The notes under the pieces are model-generated. The model saw only the letters and a program-made list of their open reading frames with translations, was not told where the DNA came from and ran no database searches. From positions 29,156 through 93,155 of the forward strand of contig NZ_JADWPD010000042.1 of the NCBI RefSeq assembly GCF_017308975.1: 64,000 nucleotides of DNA, in the 5' to 3' direction. The stretch's first letter is position 1. Every line of letters begins with the position of its first letter. Origin of the DNA: Amycolatopsis sp. MtRt-6. GTDB lineage: Bacteria > Actinomycetota > Actinomycetes > Mycobacteriales > Pseudonocardiaceae. Positions 8,668 through 16,522 of this stretch are shown here, piece by piece. Both the position numbers and the translations under genes were made by a program.

Positions 8668-9471
8668 ATGCCGCAGAAGGTGGACAACGCGGCCGAGAGC
8701 GCCCCGGCCGAGTCGTCGGGCGTGAAGTCCGCGCGCCGGGCCATCGACCTCATCGAGACGTTCGCGGCGAACGACGTCTGGCTCTCGCTTTCGGACCTCC
8801 ACGCGCGTACCGGTTTCCCGCGCTCGTCGCTGCACGGCCTGCTGCGGACGCTCCTGGAGGCCGGCTGGCTGGAAGCCGACACGAACACCGCCCGCTACCG
8901 CCTCGGCGTCCGCGCGCTGATCTGCGGCACGGCGTACCTCGACCGCGACGCCGTCGTCCCGTTCGCCACCGAAGCGCTGGAGCGCATCCGGGAGAAGACC
9001 GGCTTCACCGCGCACTTCGCGCGCCGCAACGGCACCGAGGTCGTCTACCTGGAGACGCGGGAGTCGCAGCGCTCGACACACCTCGTCTCGCGCGTCGGGC
9101 GCACGCTGCCCGCGCACGCGACCGCGCTGGGCAAGGCACTGCTGGCCGAGCTGACGCACGACGAGATCGAGGCGCTGATGCCGGCGACGCTGCCGGCGCT
9201 GACGCCGAACACCATCACCACGCTCGAAGGCCTGCACGCCGAGTTCGCCGCCACCCGCGAACGCGGGTACGCCGCCGAGGTCGAGGAAGGCACACTCGGC
9301 GTCCGGTGCGTCGCCGCGGTGATCCCCTATCGCATCCCGGGCACCGACGCGATCAGCTGCTCGATGCCGATCGCCCAGGTGACCGACGACGACGCCCGCC
9401 GCGTCGGCGAGCTGCTCACCGAAACCACCGCCGAGCTCGGGCAGCAGCTGCGCCGCGCCGGCATCCGTTGA
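8668..9471 (+). CDS. IclR family transcriptional regulator of the glucarate/uronate block
   Basis: 267 residues. ATG 8668 is chosen because GGAGGAG (8656-8662) lies at ideal distance; an open frame runs upstream to 8584 but crosses the palindromes. The N-terminal winged helix (SARRAIDLIETF, then LSLSDLHARTGFPRSSLHGLLRTL) is followed by the IclR ligand domain, with GRTLPAHATALGKALLA, the typical dimer/ligand segment, and a C-terminal effector pocket around GVRCVAAVIPY. It is divergent from the transporter operon and just ahead of uronate dehydrogenase, so a local repressor responding to a uronate or a keto-deoxy acid is likely. Confidence 0.85.
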   Translation: MPQKVDNAAESAPAESSGVKSARRAIDLIETFAANDVWLSLSDLHARTGFPRSSLHGLLRTLLEAGWLEADTNTARYRLGVRALICGTAYLDRDAVVPFATEALERIREKTGFTAHFARRNGTEVVYLETRESQRSTHLVSRVGRTLPAHATALGKALLAELTHDEIEALMPATLPALTPNTITTLEGLHAEFAATRERGYAAEVEEGTLGVRCVAAVIPYRIPGTDAISCSMPIAQVTDDDARRVGELLTETTAELGQQLRRAGIR

Positions 9472-9494
9472 CCCTTCTGTGTGAAAGGAACCCC

Positions 9495-10301
9495 ATGACG
9501 GACCAGCGCGTGCTCATCACCGGGTCGGCGGGTGTCGTCGGCACCCTGATGCGCCCCCGCCTGCGCCGCCCCGGCCGGGTGCTGCGCCTGCTCGACCTGG
9601 CCCCGCAGACGGCGTCCGACGCTTCCGAAGAGATCGTGACGGCGTCGGTCACCGACGCCGCGGCGATGGCGTCGGCGTGCGAGGGCGTGGACGCGCTGAT
9701 CCACCTGGGCGGGCACAGCCGTGAGAACTCGTGGGAAGAGACCCTGGACGTCAACATCAACGGGACGCAGACGGTCCTGGAAGCGGCGCGCGCGGCGGGC
9801 ATTACGCGCGTGATCCTGGCGTCGAGCAACCACGCGGTGGGGTTCCGCCGGGTGGATTCGGACCTCCCGGCGGACAGCTCACCCCGCCCGGACACGTACT
9901 ACGGCGTCTCGAAGGCGGCGATCGAGGCGCTGGGAAGCCTGTACCACTCGCGGTTCGGCATGGACGTGATCGTGATCCGGATCGGCTCGTGCTTCGAGAC
10001 TCCGTTGCCGCTGGGCCCCCGCGGCCTGACGACGTGGCTGTCCCCCGACGACGCCGCGCGGCTGTTCGAGGCGTGTCTTTCGGCGCCTTCGCCGGGGTAC
10101 CGGCTGATCTGGGGCGTCTCGGACAACACGCGCCGGATCTACTCGCTGGAGGAAGCCGAGGCGCTGGGCTACAAGTCGTTGGACGACGCGGAGGTGTACG
10201 CGGACCAGCTGGCCTCGAAGCCGGCGCCGACGGGCCCCGCGGCCGAGTACGTCGGCGGCCCGTTCTGCACGGCGCCGCTGGGAGTGTTCAACCCGCTCTG
10301 A
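9495..10301 (+). CDS. udh: Uronate dehydrogenase (NAD+, short-chain dehydrogenase/epimerase fold)
   Basis: Oxidises glucuronate or galacturonate to the aldarolactone, feeding glucarate dehydratase. 268 residues. Rossmann glycines are in LITGSAGVVG; the catalytic set is Ser111 in LASSNHAVGF and Tyr136/Lys140 in YYGVSK. The SSNHAVGF segment, the short length and the RIGSCFETP motif match characterised bacterial uronate dehydrogenases rather than sugar-nucleotide epimerases. It follows the iclR stop by 23 bases with GAAAGGA ahead of the ATG, so both genes probably form one transcript. Confidence 0.85.
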   Translation: MTDQRVLITGSAGVVGTLMRPRLRRPGRVLRLLDLAPQTASDASEEIVTASVTDAAAMASACEGVDALIHLGGHSRENSWEETLDVNINGTQTVLEAARAAGITRVILASSNHAVGFRRVDSDLPADSSPRPDTYYGVSKAAIEALGSLYHSRFGMDVIVIRIGSCFETPLPLGPRGLTTWLSPDDAARLFEACLSAPSPGYRLIWGVSDNTRRIYSLEEAEALGYKSLDDAEVYADQLASKPAPTGPAAEYVGGPFCTAPLGVFNPL

Positions 10302-10314
10302 CGGGTCCGCCCCG

Positions 10315-10401
10315 AGCGCCCCAATGTGGCCTTGGTTGCGTTCAACGCACCCAATGTGGCCTTCGGTGCGTTGAACGCACCGAAGGCCACATTGGGGCGC
10401 T
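10315..10401. repeat. Nested inverted-repeat element between convergent genes (hairpin, likely bidirectional terminator)
   Basis: Three related units with the core CCAATGTGGCCTT occur. The inner pair, 10350-10372 and 10374-10396, is a perfect 23-base inverted repeat around one base. An outer copy at 10315-10333 pairs over 19 bases with 10383-10401, so alternative stems are possible. It lies between the udh stop and the convergent ClpN gene, and looks like a dispersed intergenic palindrome used as a terminator. Confidence 0.75.
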
Positions 10402-10429
10402 GGCGACCGGGCAACAAGCCGGGGCGGTG

Positions 10430-11092
10430 TCAGTGGATCAGAGCGGCGAGCGCCGATGGTGCGACCGCCGAGCGGCCCGTCGTGTGCTGGTAGCGCCGCA
10501 CGATGTCGCCGCATCGGGACCGGCGGCCCACCCGGCGCTCGGCCCGCAGCAGCCGGTTGCGCCGCGGCGGCGGGAAGGCCGCGGCGAGGCGGGCCAGCAG
10601 CTCGGCGCGGTCCGCGCCGGCCGTCCGCATGATCCACTCGGCGCCGGGGTCGAGTGTGACCAGCGCCAGCGCCAGGTGCTCGACGCGGTGCCGGCGCTCC
10701 CGGCGGGCGAGCGCGAGCCGCAGGGACGCGGCGTAGACCGCCTGGACGTCCAGGCCGACCGGCGGCACCGCCCGGGCGCACCGCCGCCGGGCTTTCCCCA
10801 CGCCCAGCGGGAACAGGGGCTCCTTGGCCGGTCGCCGGTCCGCGAAGGCTCCCGGCAGTGTCCCGAGGTCGACGCCGAGTGTGGCCAGCGCTTCGCGGTC
10901 GGCGGCCACGCCCGCGCCGTCCGGGGCCGCCCGGTGCACCGCCTGCTCGATGCCGGCGAGCCCGGACAACGGTCCTTCGGTGAGCGCGAGCAGCAAGTGC
11001 TCGCTGCCGACCCGGGGGTGCCCGAGCTCGCGCGCCAGCCGGCACGCCCGGCGCATCGCCCGCCCCACCGCGGGATCGTCGCCCTGGAACAT
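10430..11092 (-). CDS. Clp N-domain protein without an ATPase module
   Basis: 220 residues. The first 65 residues, with ARELGHPRVGSEHLLLALTEG, match the Clp amino-terminal (substrate/adaptor binding) repeat of ClpC/ClpA. A second, weaker copy lies near residue 120 (LARRERRHRVEHLALALVTL). No Walker motifs are present, so it is not a chaperone itself. Start ATG 11092 overlaps the TGA of the upstream HTH gene by one base, so the pair is translationally coupled. Stand-alone ClpN proteins paired with small HTH proteins recur in actinobacteria; their job is not established. A role as a decoy or adaptor for ClpC is conjecture. The C-terminal 30 residues are basic. Confidence 0.7.
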   Translation of the reverse strand: MFQGDDPAVGRAMRRACRLARELGHPRVGSEHLLLALTEGPLSGLAGIEQAVHRAAPDGAGVAADREALATLGVDLGTLPGAFADRRPAKEPLFPLGVGKARRRCARAVPPVGLDVQAVYAASLRLALARRERRHRVEHLALALVTLDPGAEWIMRTAGADRAELLARLAAAFPPPRRNRLLRAERRVGRRSRCGDIVRRYQHTTGRSAVAPSALAALIH

Positions 11093-11307
11093 CAGCCCTC
11101 CCGGCCGCGGTGCTTGCGGTGCACGGTCTGCTTGGTGACGCCGAGTCGCTCGGCGATGTCCTGCCACGACCAGCCGGCCCGCCGCGCGGCCGCCACCCGG
11201 TCGGCCTCGAGCTGCTCGGTCAGCCGCCGCAACCGCGCGACGGCCCGCAGCGCGACGTCCGGATCGGTGCTGCGCATCGCGTGGTCGAGATCGGTCGTCA
11301 GACTCAC
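11092..11307 (-). CDS. Small helix-turn-helix protein paired with the ClpN gene
   Basis: 71 residues from a GTG start. The C-terminal half, SWQDIAERLGVTKQTVHRKHRG, is a classic HTH recognition segment of the sigma-70 region 4/transposase-like type. The N-terminal half is helical and charged, likely for dimerisation. It is first in a two-gene minus-strand operon. Two 16-base palindromes lie immediately upstream, at 11311-11326 and 11339-11354, so autorepression is the simplest model. The ribosome site is weak (GAGG abutting the start). Confidence 0.75.
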   Translation of the reverse strand: MSLTTDLDHAMRSTDPDVALRAVARLRRLTEQLEADRVAAARRAGWSWQDIAERLGVTKQTVHRKHRGREG

Positions 11308-11310
11308 CTC

Positions 11311-11326
11311 GTCAGCTTATGCTGAC
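11311..11326. promoter_or_regulatory. Palindromic operator, HTH/ClpN promoter, copy 1
   Basis: GTCAGCTTATGCTGAC has perfect 6-base arms around TTAT and sits 4 bases upstream of the HTH start codon. It covers a possible -10 (CATAAG on the minus strand) 16 bases from TTGACG. Confidence 0.6.
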
Positions 11327-11338
11327 ACCTCGACGCGC

Positions 11339-11354
11339 GTCAACATATGCTGAC
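11339..11354. promoter_or_regulatory. Palindromic operator, HTH/ClpN promoter, copy 2
   Basis: GTCAACATATGCTGAC shares 14 of 16 positions with copy 1 and begins 28 bases from it. It overlaps the TTGACG -35-like hexamer of the HTH gene and is close enough to the deacetylase start at 11412 to affect that gene too. Confidence 0.6.
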
Positions 11355-11411
11355 GGGTACTAGTACCTTTGCGGCTTCCCCCCGCCCGGCACCGCCGCCA
11401 GGGTGACGGCC

Positions 11412-12143
11412 ATGATCTTGAAATCCCGCCGGGCCCGGAAGTGGACCATCGCCGTGGCGAGCGTGCTGGTCGTCGTCATCGCCGGTGCCTACACGCTGCT
11501 GCAGGTCGCCGACTCGCGGACGTTCCAGTTCTTCGGCACCCTCGTGAGCCGCGTCGAGACCGGCGAAAAGCTCGTCGCCCTCACCTTCGACGACGGGCCC
11601 GATCCGGCCGGGACGAAGTCGGTCCTCGACACGCTGAAGAGCCGTCAGGTGCCCGCGAGCTTCTTCCTCATCGGCCGCGACATCGCCGCGCATCCCGACC
11701 TGGCGAAGGACATCGCCGCCGCCGGGCACGAGCTCGGCAACCACAGCTTCAGCCACGACCGGATGATCGGCGTGACGCCGTCCTGGGTCGCCGACGAGAT
11801 CGAAGCCACCGACGCCCTCATCCGCACCACCGGCTACACCGGCGACATCGTGTTCCGGCCGCCGAACGGCAAGAAGCTCTTCGCGCTGCCGTACTACCTG
11901 GCCGAGCACAACCGCACGACCGTCACCTGGGACGTCGAACCGGACTCCGCCGGCACGCCCGACGCCGCCACCATCGAGAAGACGACCGTCGAGCAGGTGC
12001 GGCCCGGGTCGATCATCCTGCTGCACCCGATGTACCCGGCGCGCGAGCAGACCCGGCAGGCGATCGGGCCGATCGTCGACCAGCTCAAGCAGCGCGGCTT
12101 CCGGTTCGTGACCGTGGCGCAGCTGCTGGCAGCTCGACGCTGA
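11412..12143 (+). CDS. Membrane-anchored polysaccharide deacetylase (NodB/CE4)
   Basis: About 243 residues with an N-terminal signal anchor (WTIAVASVLVVVIAGAYTLL). NodB motifs are in order: TFDDGP (metal Asp), HSFSHD (two metal His), RPPNG (motif 3, usually RPPYG), DVEP and LLHP. It probably removes N-acetyl groups from peptidoglycan or another cell-wall glycan. ATG 11412 fits the AGGGTGA ribosome site; an in-frame GTG at 11403 is the alternative. The last 59 bases overlap the convergent sensor-kinase gene. The Asn in motif 3 is a mild departure from the family. Confidence 0.8.
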   Translation: MILKSRRARKWTIAVASVLVVVIAGAYTLLQVADSRTFQFFGTLVSRVETGEKLVALTFDDGPDPAGTKSVLDTLKSRQVPASFFLIGRDIAAHPDLAKDIAAAGHELGNHSFSHDRMIGVTPSWVADEIEATDALIRTTGYTGDIVFRPPNGKKLFALPYYLAEHNRTTVTWDVEPDSAGTPDAATIEKTTVEQVRPGSIILLHPMYPAREQTRQAIGPIVDQLKQRGFRFVTVAQLLAARR

Positions 12144-13074
12144 CGACCCACTCGCCGTCGCGCGGCCCGAACGACACCGCTCCCCCGGCGGCTGCGGCCT
12201 GCTCCGCGAGCCCGGCCAGCCCGTAGCCGCCGCCCGCGGGTGCCGTTCCCTTGAGCGTGTTCCGCGCGGTGATCGTCACCCGGTCGCCGGCCTGGACGGC
12301 CAGGCGCAGCCGGACACCCGGGCCGTTGTGCCGCAAGGCGTTCACCGCCGTCTCGGCGATGAACCGCTCGGCCAGCTCCCGCACCGGGCGCGGCAGCTCG
12401 GGCAGCACCGGGTCGCGGTCGAGGACCAGGCCCGCGGTGCGGAGCCGGGCCAGCACCTCGGCCAGGTCCGGGGCGCGTTCGGCGTCGTCGCGCAGGTCGT
12501 CCAGCGTGCGGCGGACGAGCGTGAGCGCGCCCCGGCCGGCGGCCAGCAGGGTGTCGAGGCGTTCGCGGTCGGCGGCGGTCAGGTCGCCGACCGCGCGCAG
12601 CGTCTCGGCCTGCACGAGCATGACGGCCGTGGTCTGGGCGAGCGTGTCGTGCAGCCGCCGGGCCGCCCGCTCGGCCCGGTCGGCGAGCGCGCGCCGGCGT
12701 TCGGCGCCGAGCAGCCAGGCCACCGCGGCGATCGTAACCGCCAGGACCGTGCCGTCGAGCAGGCCCTTCGCCGGGAACACGGCGACGCCGACCACCAGTG
12801 CCGCCGACGCCGCGAGCCACCGCTGCGGTGTGCTGTAGAGGGCGAGCAGCACCGGCACGTACATCGTGTTGCGCGGCTGGTCGAGCAGCAGGTGCCCGGC
12901 CGTCGCGAGGGTCACCACCACGAGCACGAGGGCCGGCGCCCGGCGGGACCACAGCAGCGGGACGAGCTGGGCCGCGCTGAGCCCGGCGGCGAGCCACCCC
13001 TGCTGCGGCGTCCACGCCCCGCTGGCGAAGAACACCGCGGCGACCGCGGCCGTCGTGACGAGAGACTGGCGCAT
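12085..13074 (-). CDS. Membrane sensor histidine kinase (NarL/DesK-type)
   Basis: 329 residues from ATG 13074. Four to five short hydrophobic segments occupy residues 1-122 with almost no extracellular loop, suggesting it senses membrane state or a small molecule. The dimerisation/phosphoacceptor box has His142 in RRLHDTLAQ; the ATPase N-box is AVNALRHNGPG and the glycine box GGGYGLAGLAEQ. Its response regulator lies on the opposite strand with the start codons 23 bases apart, an unusual divergent layout for this family. The 3' end overlaps the deacetylase tail. The open frame continues far upstream of 13074, but those residues are arginine-rich noise over the regulator gene. Confidence 0.8.
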   Translation of the reverse strand: MRQSLVTTAAVAAVFFASGAWTPQQGWLAAGLSAAQLVPLLWSRRAPALVLVVVTLATAGHLLLDQPRNTMYVPVLLALYSTPQRWLAASAALVVGVAVFPAKGLLDGTVLAVTIAAVAWLLGAERRRALADRAERAARRLHDTLAQTTAVMLVQAETLRAVGDLTAADRERLDTLLAAGRGALTLVRRTLDDLRDDAERAPDLAEVLARLRTAGLVLDRDPVLPELPRPVRELAERFIAETAVNALRHNGPGVRLRLAVQAGDRVTITARNTLKGTAPAGGGYGLAGLAEQAAAAGGAVSFGPRDGEWVVSVELPAAAPRSRTGSRAA

Positions 13075-13080
13075 GCGCCG

Positions 13081-13090
13081 ACAGTAGAGT
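13081..13090. promoter_or_regulatory. Overlapping divergent -10 boxes for the kinase and regulator genes
   Basis: ACAGTA (13081-13086) read on the minus strand is TACTGT, 6 bases before the kinase ATG. TAGAGT (13085-13090) on the plus strand is 7 bases before the regulator ATG. Neither gene has a ribosome site, so both would be leaderless and the two promoters share bases and exclude each other. Confidence 0.55.
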
Positions 13091-13097
13091 GCCGGAC

Positions 13098-13676
13098 ATG
13101 ATCCGGGTTCAGGTCGTCGACGACCACGCGCTGGTGCGCGAGGGGATCGCGCTGATCCTGGGCGCGCAGCCGGACCTCGAGGTGGTCGCGCAGTACTCGA
13201 GCGGGCCGGAACTGCTCGCCTCGCCCGTCGAGGCCGACGTGGTCCTGCTCGACCTCTACCTGCCGGGGCTGGACGGCCTCGAAGTCCTGCGCCGGCTCGG
13301 CCCGGCGGCGCCCCGGGTCCTGATGCTGACGACGGTCGGCCGTCCCCGCGAAATCCGCGAAGCCCTCGGCGCGGGCGCGGCCGGGTTCGTGCTGAAGGAC
13401 TCCTCGGGCGACGAGCTCGCGGCCGCGGTCCGCGCCGCGCACCAGGGCGTGACGGCACTGAGCCCGGCGGTGGCGTCGGCGCTGAGCGGCGGCGGGGCGC
13501 TGACGCCGCGCGAGCGGGACGTGCTGGAGCTGCTGGGCGAGGGACTGTCCAATCGCGACATAGCCACCCGGTTGCGGCTGGCGGAGCGGACGGTGAAGGT
13601 GCACGTCGGCAACGTCCTGGCCAAGCTGGGCGTGACGAGCCGGACCCAGGCGGCGCTCGTGGCCCGGGACCGCTGA
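13098..13676 (+). CDS. NarL/FixJ family response regulator
   Basis: 192 residues from ATG 13098; GTG 13089 is possible but would overlap the apparent -10. The receiver domain has acidic Asp8/Asp9, phosphoacceptor Asp52 in LLDLYLPG, Thr in MLTT and Lys in FVLKD. The C-terminal LuxR helix-turn-helix runs from LTPRERDVLELLGEGLSN to TVKVHVGNVLAKLGV. It is the evident partner of the divergent kinase. The phosphotransferase gene begins on the very next base after its stop. Confidence 0.85.
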   Translation: MIRVQVVDDHALVREGIALILGAQPDLEVVAQYSSGPELLASPVEADVVLLDLYLPGLDGLEVLRRLGPAAPRVLMLTTVGRPREIREALGAGAAGFVLKDSSGDELAAAVRAAHQGVTALSPAVASALSGGGALTPRERDVLELLGEGLSNRDIATRLRLAERTVKVHVGNVLAKLGVTSRTQAALVARDR

Positions 13677-14579
13677 GTGGACTGGCTGCCGTCCTGGTGC
13701 GCGACCCATCTGGGTGCCGCGCCGGCCGCGGTGCTGTTCGAGCGGCGGTCGCTGTCGGAGGTCGCCGGCCTGCGGCTGGCCGACGGCCGGGAGGTCGTGG
13801 TCAAGGCCCGCGAGGACGACGGCCGGGCGGCGGCGTGCGTCGCCGCGCAGACCGGGTTGGCGGAGCGCGGGTTCCCGTGTCCGCGGCCGCTGACACCGGC
13901 GATCGCCGCCGGCGGGCTGGCGGTGCACGCGGAGGAGTTCCGGCCCGGCGGTGTCCTGCTGCCGGGCGACAGCCCGGACGTCGCCGTGCGCTACGCGGCG
14001 GTGTTCGCCCGGCTGATGGCCGAGCTGACCGGCGTGGTGGTCCCCCCGCCGCTGCCGAACCCGCGGTGGGCGCGGTGGGACCACACTGACCCGGGGTTGT
14101 GGCCGGCTCTCGGTTTCCTGGACTCGCGGGACCAGCGCGCGGTGCCCGCGGTGGTGACCGAGACGGCGGTCCGGGCGCGCAAGCGTTTGCTGGCCGCGGA
14201 CCTGCCCGGCGTCCTGGGGCACGCCGACTTCGAAGCGCAGAACCTCCGCTGGCGCGACGGCGAGATCTGGTCGGTGGACGACTGGGACAGCCTGGCGTGG
14301 CAACCGGAAGCCGCGTTGGCGGGTGCGGCGTCCGGGGCGTTCGCCAGTGCGGCACCGCCGACGTTGGCACCGGTCTCGAGTTCGGCCGCGTTCCTGGCGG
14401 CTTACCAGGAGCTCCGGGGACGCCGGTTCACTCCCGAAGAGCTGGAGATCGCGTGGGCGGCGAGCCTGTGGCCGGCCCTGCACAACGCCCGCTGGGAAGC
14501 GCTGCACGGCGACCGCCCGGTGTGCGGCGACGCGGTCCGCCACCAGGCCGCCGAACGGCTCCGCCGGGCGGGCGCTTGA
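13677..14579 (+). CDS. Aminoglycoside phosphotransferase-like kinase (APH/choline kinase family)
   Basis: 300 residues. The GTG start abuts the response-regulator stop, so the two genes are co-translated. The kinase catalytic loop is LGHADFEAQN near residue 180 (H-x-D-x4-N form) and the metal-binding Asp is in VDDWDSLAW; an early Lys lies in VVVKARED. Members of this family act on antibiotics, choline, sugars or homoserine. Nothing here fixes the substrate, and a resistance role should not be assumed. Co-expression with a two-component regulator hints at a regulated small-molecule kinase. Confidence 0.7.
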   Translation: MDWLPSWCATHLGAAPAAVLFERRSLSEVAGLRLADGREVVVKAREDDGRAAACVAAQTGLAERGFPCPRPLTPAIAAGGLAVHAEEFRPGGVLLPGDSPDVAVRYAAVFARLMAELTGVVVPPPLPNPRWARWDHTDPGLWPALGFLDSRDQRAVPAVVTETAVRARKRLLAADLPGVLGHADFEAQNLRWRDGEIWSVDDWDSLAWQPEAALAGAASGAFASAAPPTLAPVSSSAAFLAAYQELRGRRFTPEELEIAWAASLWPALHNARWEALHGDRPVCGDAVRHQAAERLRRAGA

Positions 14580-14622
14580 ACTTGTACGGCCCGTGTACGC
14601 CACCGGGTTACCGTCGCCCGCC

Positions 14623-15894
14623 ATGTCGAACCAGTGGAAACTGCTCTCGCTCGGCGTGTTCGCCGCGCTCGCCGCCACCACGGTCACCGCCACCGGCGCC
14701 GCCGCCGCGCCGAACACCTACTACGTCGACCAGGCCCTCGGCAACGACAGCGCGGCCGGGACGCAGGCCGCCCCGTGGAAGTCCCTCGCCAAGGTGGCCG
14801 CGACGGAACTCAAGCCCGGTGACTCCGTGCTGCTGCGGCGCGGGCGGACCTGGACCGGTGGCCTCGCCGTCTCCGGCAAGGGCTCGGCCGCCGCGCCGGT
14901 GACCATCGGCGCCTACGGTACCGGCGCCCGCCCGATCGTCCAGGGCAACGACGAAGCCTGCGTCAACCTCCCGGGCGACTACATCACCGTGCGGGACCTG
15001 CAGGTCGGCGTCGCGGCCGACGCCGGGCGCTGCTCGTGGGCCGGCGTCGAGGTCGGCGGGGACCACAACAAGGTGCTCTCGAACCACATCACCGGGGCCG
15101 GCGCGGGCGTCTACATCGCGCCGAGCGCCGACGGTACCGAGGTCACCCAGAACGACCTCGTCGACAACAACCACATGACCGTCGTGACGCCGGGCGGCAA
15201 CGACGACTCCGGCGCGTTCGCGATCCTGGTGCAGGGCAACGGGTCCGACATCGGCTGGAACCGGATCAGCGGCTCCATCGCGGTGAGCGACGACTTCGGT
15301 GGCCTCGACGGCGCCGCGGTCGAGGTCTTCTACGGCTCGGACAACGTCATCCACCACAACATTTCCGAGGACAACGAGTCCTTCACCGAGCTCGGCACCG
15401 ACGCGAAGGACCCGGACGGCGTGTCCCGCAACAACGTCTACGAGTACAACGCCGTCTTCGGCGCCAAGACGCGCGGCGGCATCGTGACGCGCGGCGCCCA
15501 GGACGGCAACGGCCCGGTGACCGGCACGGTCTTCCGCAACAACTCCGTCCGGCTGAGCCACGCCGAATCCGAGGGGTTCGTCTGCTACGGCGGCTGCACC
15601 AACCAGACGCTCAAGCTCACCCAGAACGTCATCCAGGCCGCGCTGAAGGCCGGGTACGCCGACACCGGCTGGACCGCAACCGACCACAACGTCTTCTTCG
15701 GTGGCCGGCGGCAGTTCACCCCCGGCACCACGGACAAGGTCGCCGACCCGAAGTTCACGTCCGCGACGAACCTCGTCCTCAAGGCCGGCAGCCCGGCGAT
15801 CGGCCTCGGCGTCACGAAGTACGCGGACATCGACGTCGACGGCACCGCGGTCGGCACCCGGATCGACGCCGGCGCCTACCAGTTCACCCCGTGA
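14623..15894 (+). CDS. Secreted right-handed parallel beta-helix protein (pectate-lyase-like fold)
   Basis: 423 residues with a clear signal peptide (KLLSLGVFAALAATTVTATGAAAA). The mature protein starts with NTYYVDQALGNDSAAGTQAAPWKSL, the usual opening of beta-helix polysaccharide enzymes. It continues with short Asn/Gly-rich repeats (HNKVLSNHITGAGAGVYI, NNVYEYNAVFG) forming helix turns. Two cysteine pairs (CVN/RCSW and CYGGC) may form disulfides. No catalytic set is obvious, so lyase, hydrolase or epimerase is open. ATG 14623 is chosen because the signal peptide begins there. The last 11 bases overlap the convergent TetR gene. Confidence 0.75.
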   Translation: MSNQWKLLSLGVFAALAATTVTATGAAAAPNTYYVDQALGNDSAAGTQAAPWKSLAKVAATELKPGDSVLLRRGRTWTGGLAVSGKGSAAAPVTIGAYGTGARPIVQGNDEACVNLPGDYITVRDLQVGVAADAGRCSWAGVEVGGDHNKVLSNHITGAGAGVYIAPSADGTEVTQNDLVDNNHMTVVTPGGNDDSGAFAILVQGNGSDIGWNRISGSIAVSDDFGGLDGAAVEVFYGSDNVIHHNISEDNESFTELGTDAKDPDGVSRNNVYEYNAVFGAKTRGGIVTRGAQDGNGPVTGTVFRNNSVRLSHAESEGFVCYGGCTNQTLKLTQNVIQAALKAGYADTGWTATDHNVFFGGRRQFTPGTTDKVADPKFTSATNLVLKAGSPAIGLGVTKYADIDVDGTAVGTRIDAGAYQFTP

Positions 15895-16501
15895 CGTACC
15901 GGGTCAGCATCGCGACCATCTCGTCTTCGAGCCGCCGGGCGTCGATCGGGTCGGGCTCGGCCAGCAGGTCGTGGACGGCCAGCTCGACCGTCGCGATGAC
16001 CAGGCGGGCCGCCGTGGCGGTGTCGGCGACGCGGACTTCGGGGTGGCCGTCCAGGAGGTCGCGGGTGTGGCCCACCATCGTCCGCTTCACCCGGCCGACC
16101 CGTTCGAGCAGCTCGTCCGACCGCGGGGCCTGCTCCAGCAGCATGCGCAGCAGGTGCGGGTCGTCGAGGTGGGCCTCGAGGGCGAGCCGGACGAAGACGC
16201 GGAAGATCTCCTCGATCGAGTCCGGCAGCGGGCCGGCCAGGACCTTCGTCGCGGCCGCCGTGCCGCCGTCGAGGTGGCGGGTCAGCAGCTCGGCGAGGAT
16301 CGCGTCCTTGTTCGGGAAGTACTGGTACAGCGAGCCGATCGAGATCCCGGCGCGCTCGGCGATGCGGTTGGTGGTGCCGGCCGCGTAGCCGTGCTCGGCG
16401 AAAACGTGAGCAGCCGCGGTCAGGATCCGCTGCCGGGTCAGCTCGGCACGCACCTGGCGCGGCTGTTTACGTGGCTGGATGCGGCGCTGGTCCGACGGCA
16501 C
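15884..16501 (-). CDS. TetR family regulator, divergent from the FMN-protein/reductase operon
   Basis: 205 residues, GTG start with GGAGGG 4 bases upstream. The HTH spans residues 20-65: RQRILTAAAHVFAEHGYAAGTTNRIAERAGISIGSLYQYF-type sequence, ending in the standard YQYFPNKDAIL. The variable C-terminal domain gives no ligand clue. It faces the 16558-18046 operon over 56 bases that contain a TGAG-N6-CTCA palindrome on the operon's -10, so it is probably that operon's repressor. Confidence 0.85.
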   Translation of the reverse strand: MPSDQRRIQPRKQPRQVRAELTRQRILTAAAHVFAEHGYAAGTTNRIAERAGISIGSLYQYFPNKDAILAELLTRHLDGGTAAATKVLAGPLPDSIEEIFRVFVRLALEAHLDDPHLLRMLLEQAPRSDELLERVGRVKRTMVGHTRDLLDGHPEVRVADTATAARLVIATVELAVHDLLAEPDPIDARRLEDEMVAMLTRYVTG

Positions 16502-16522
16502 GGAACCCTCCGGGAAAGCGAG

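Noticed and set aside
13677..14579. Antibiotic-resistance phosphotransferase
   Set aside because: Only the general kinase motifs are seen, and the family is broad; no resistance-specific feature supports the claim.
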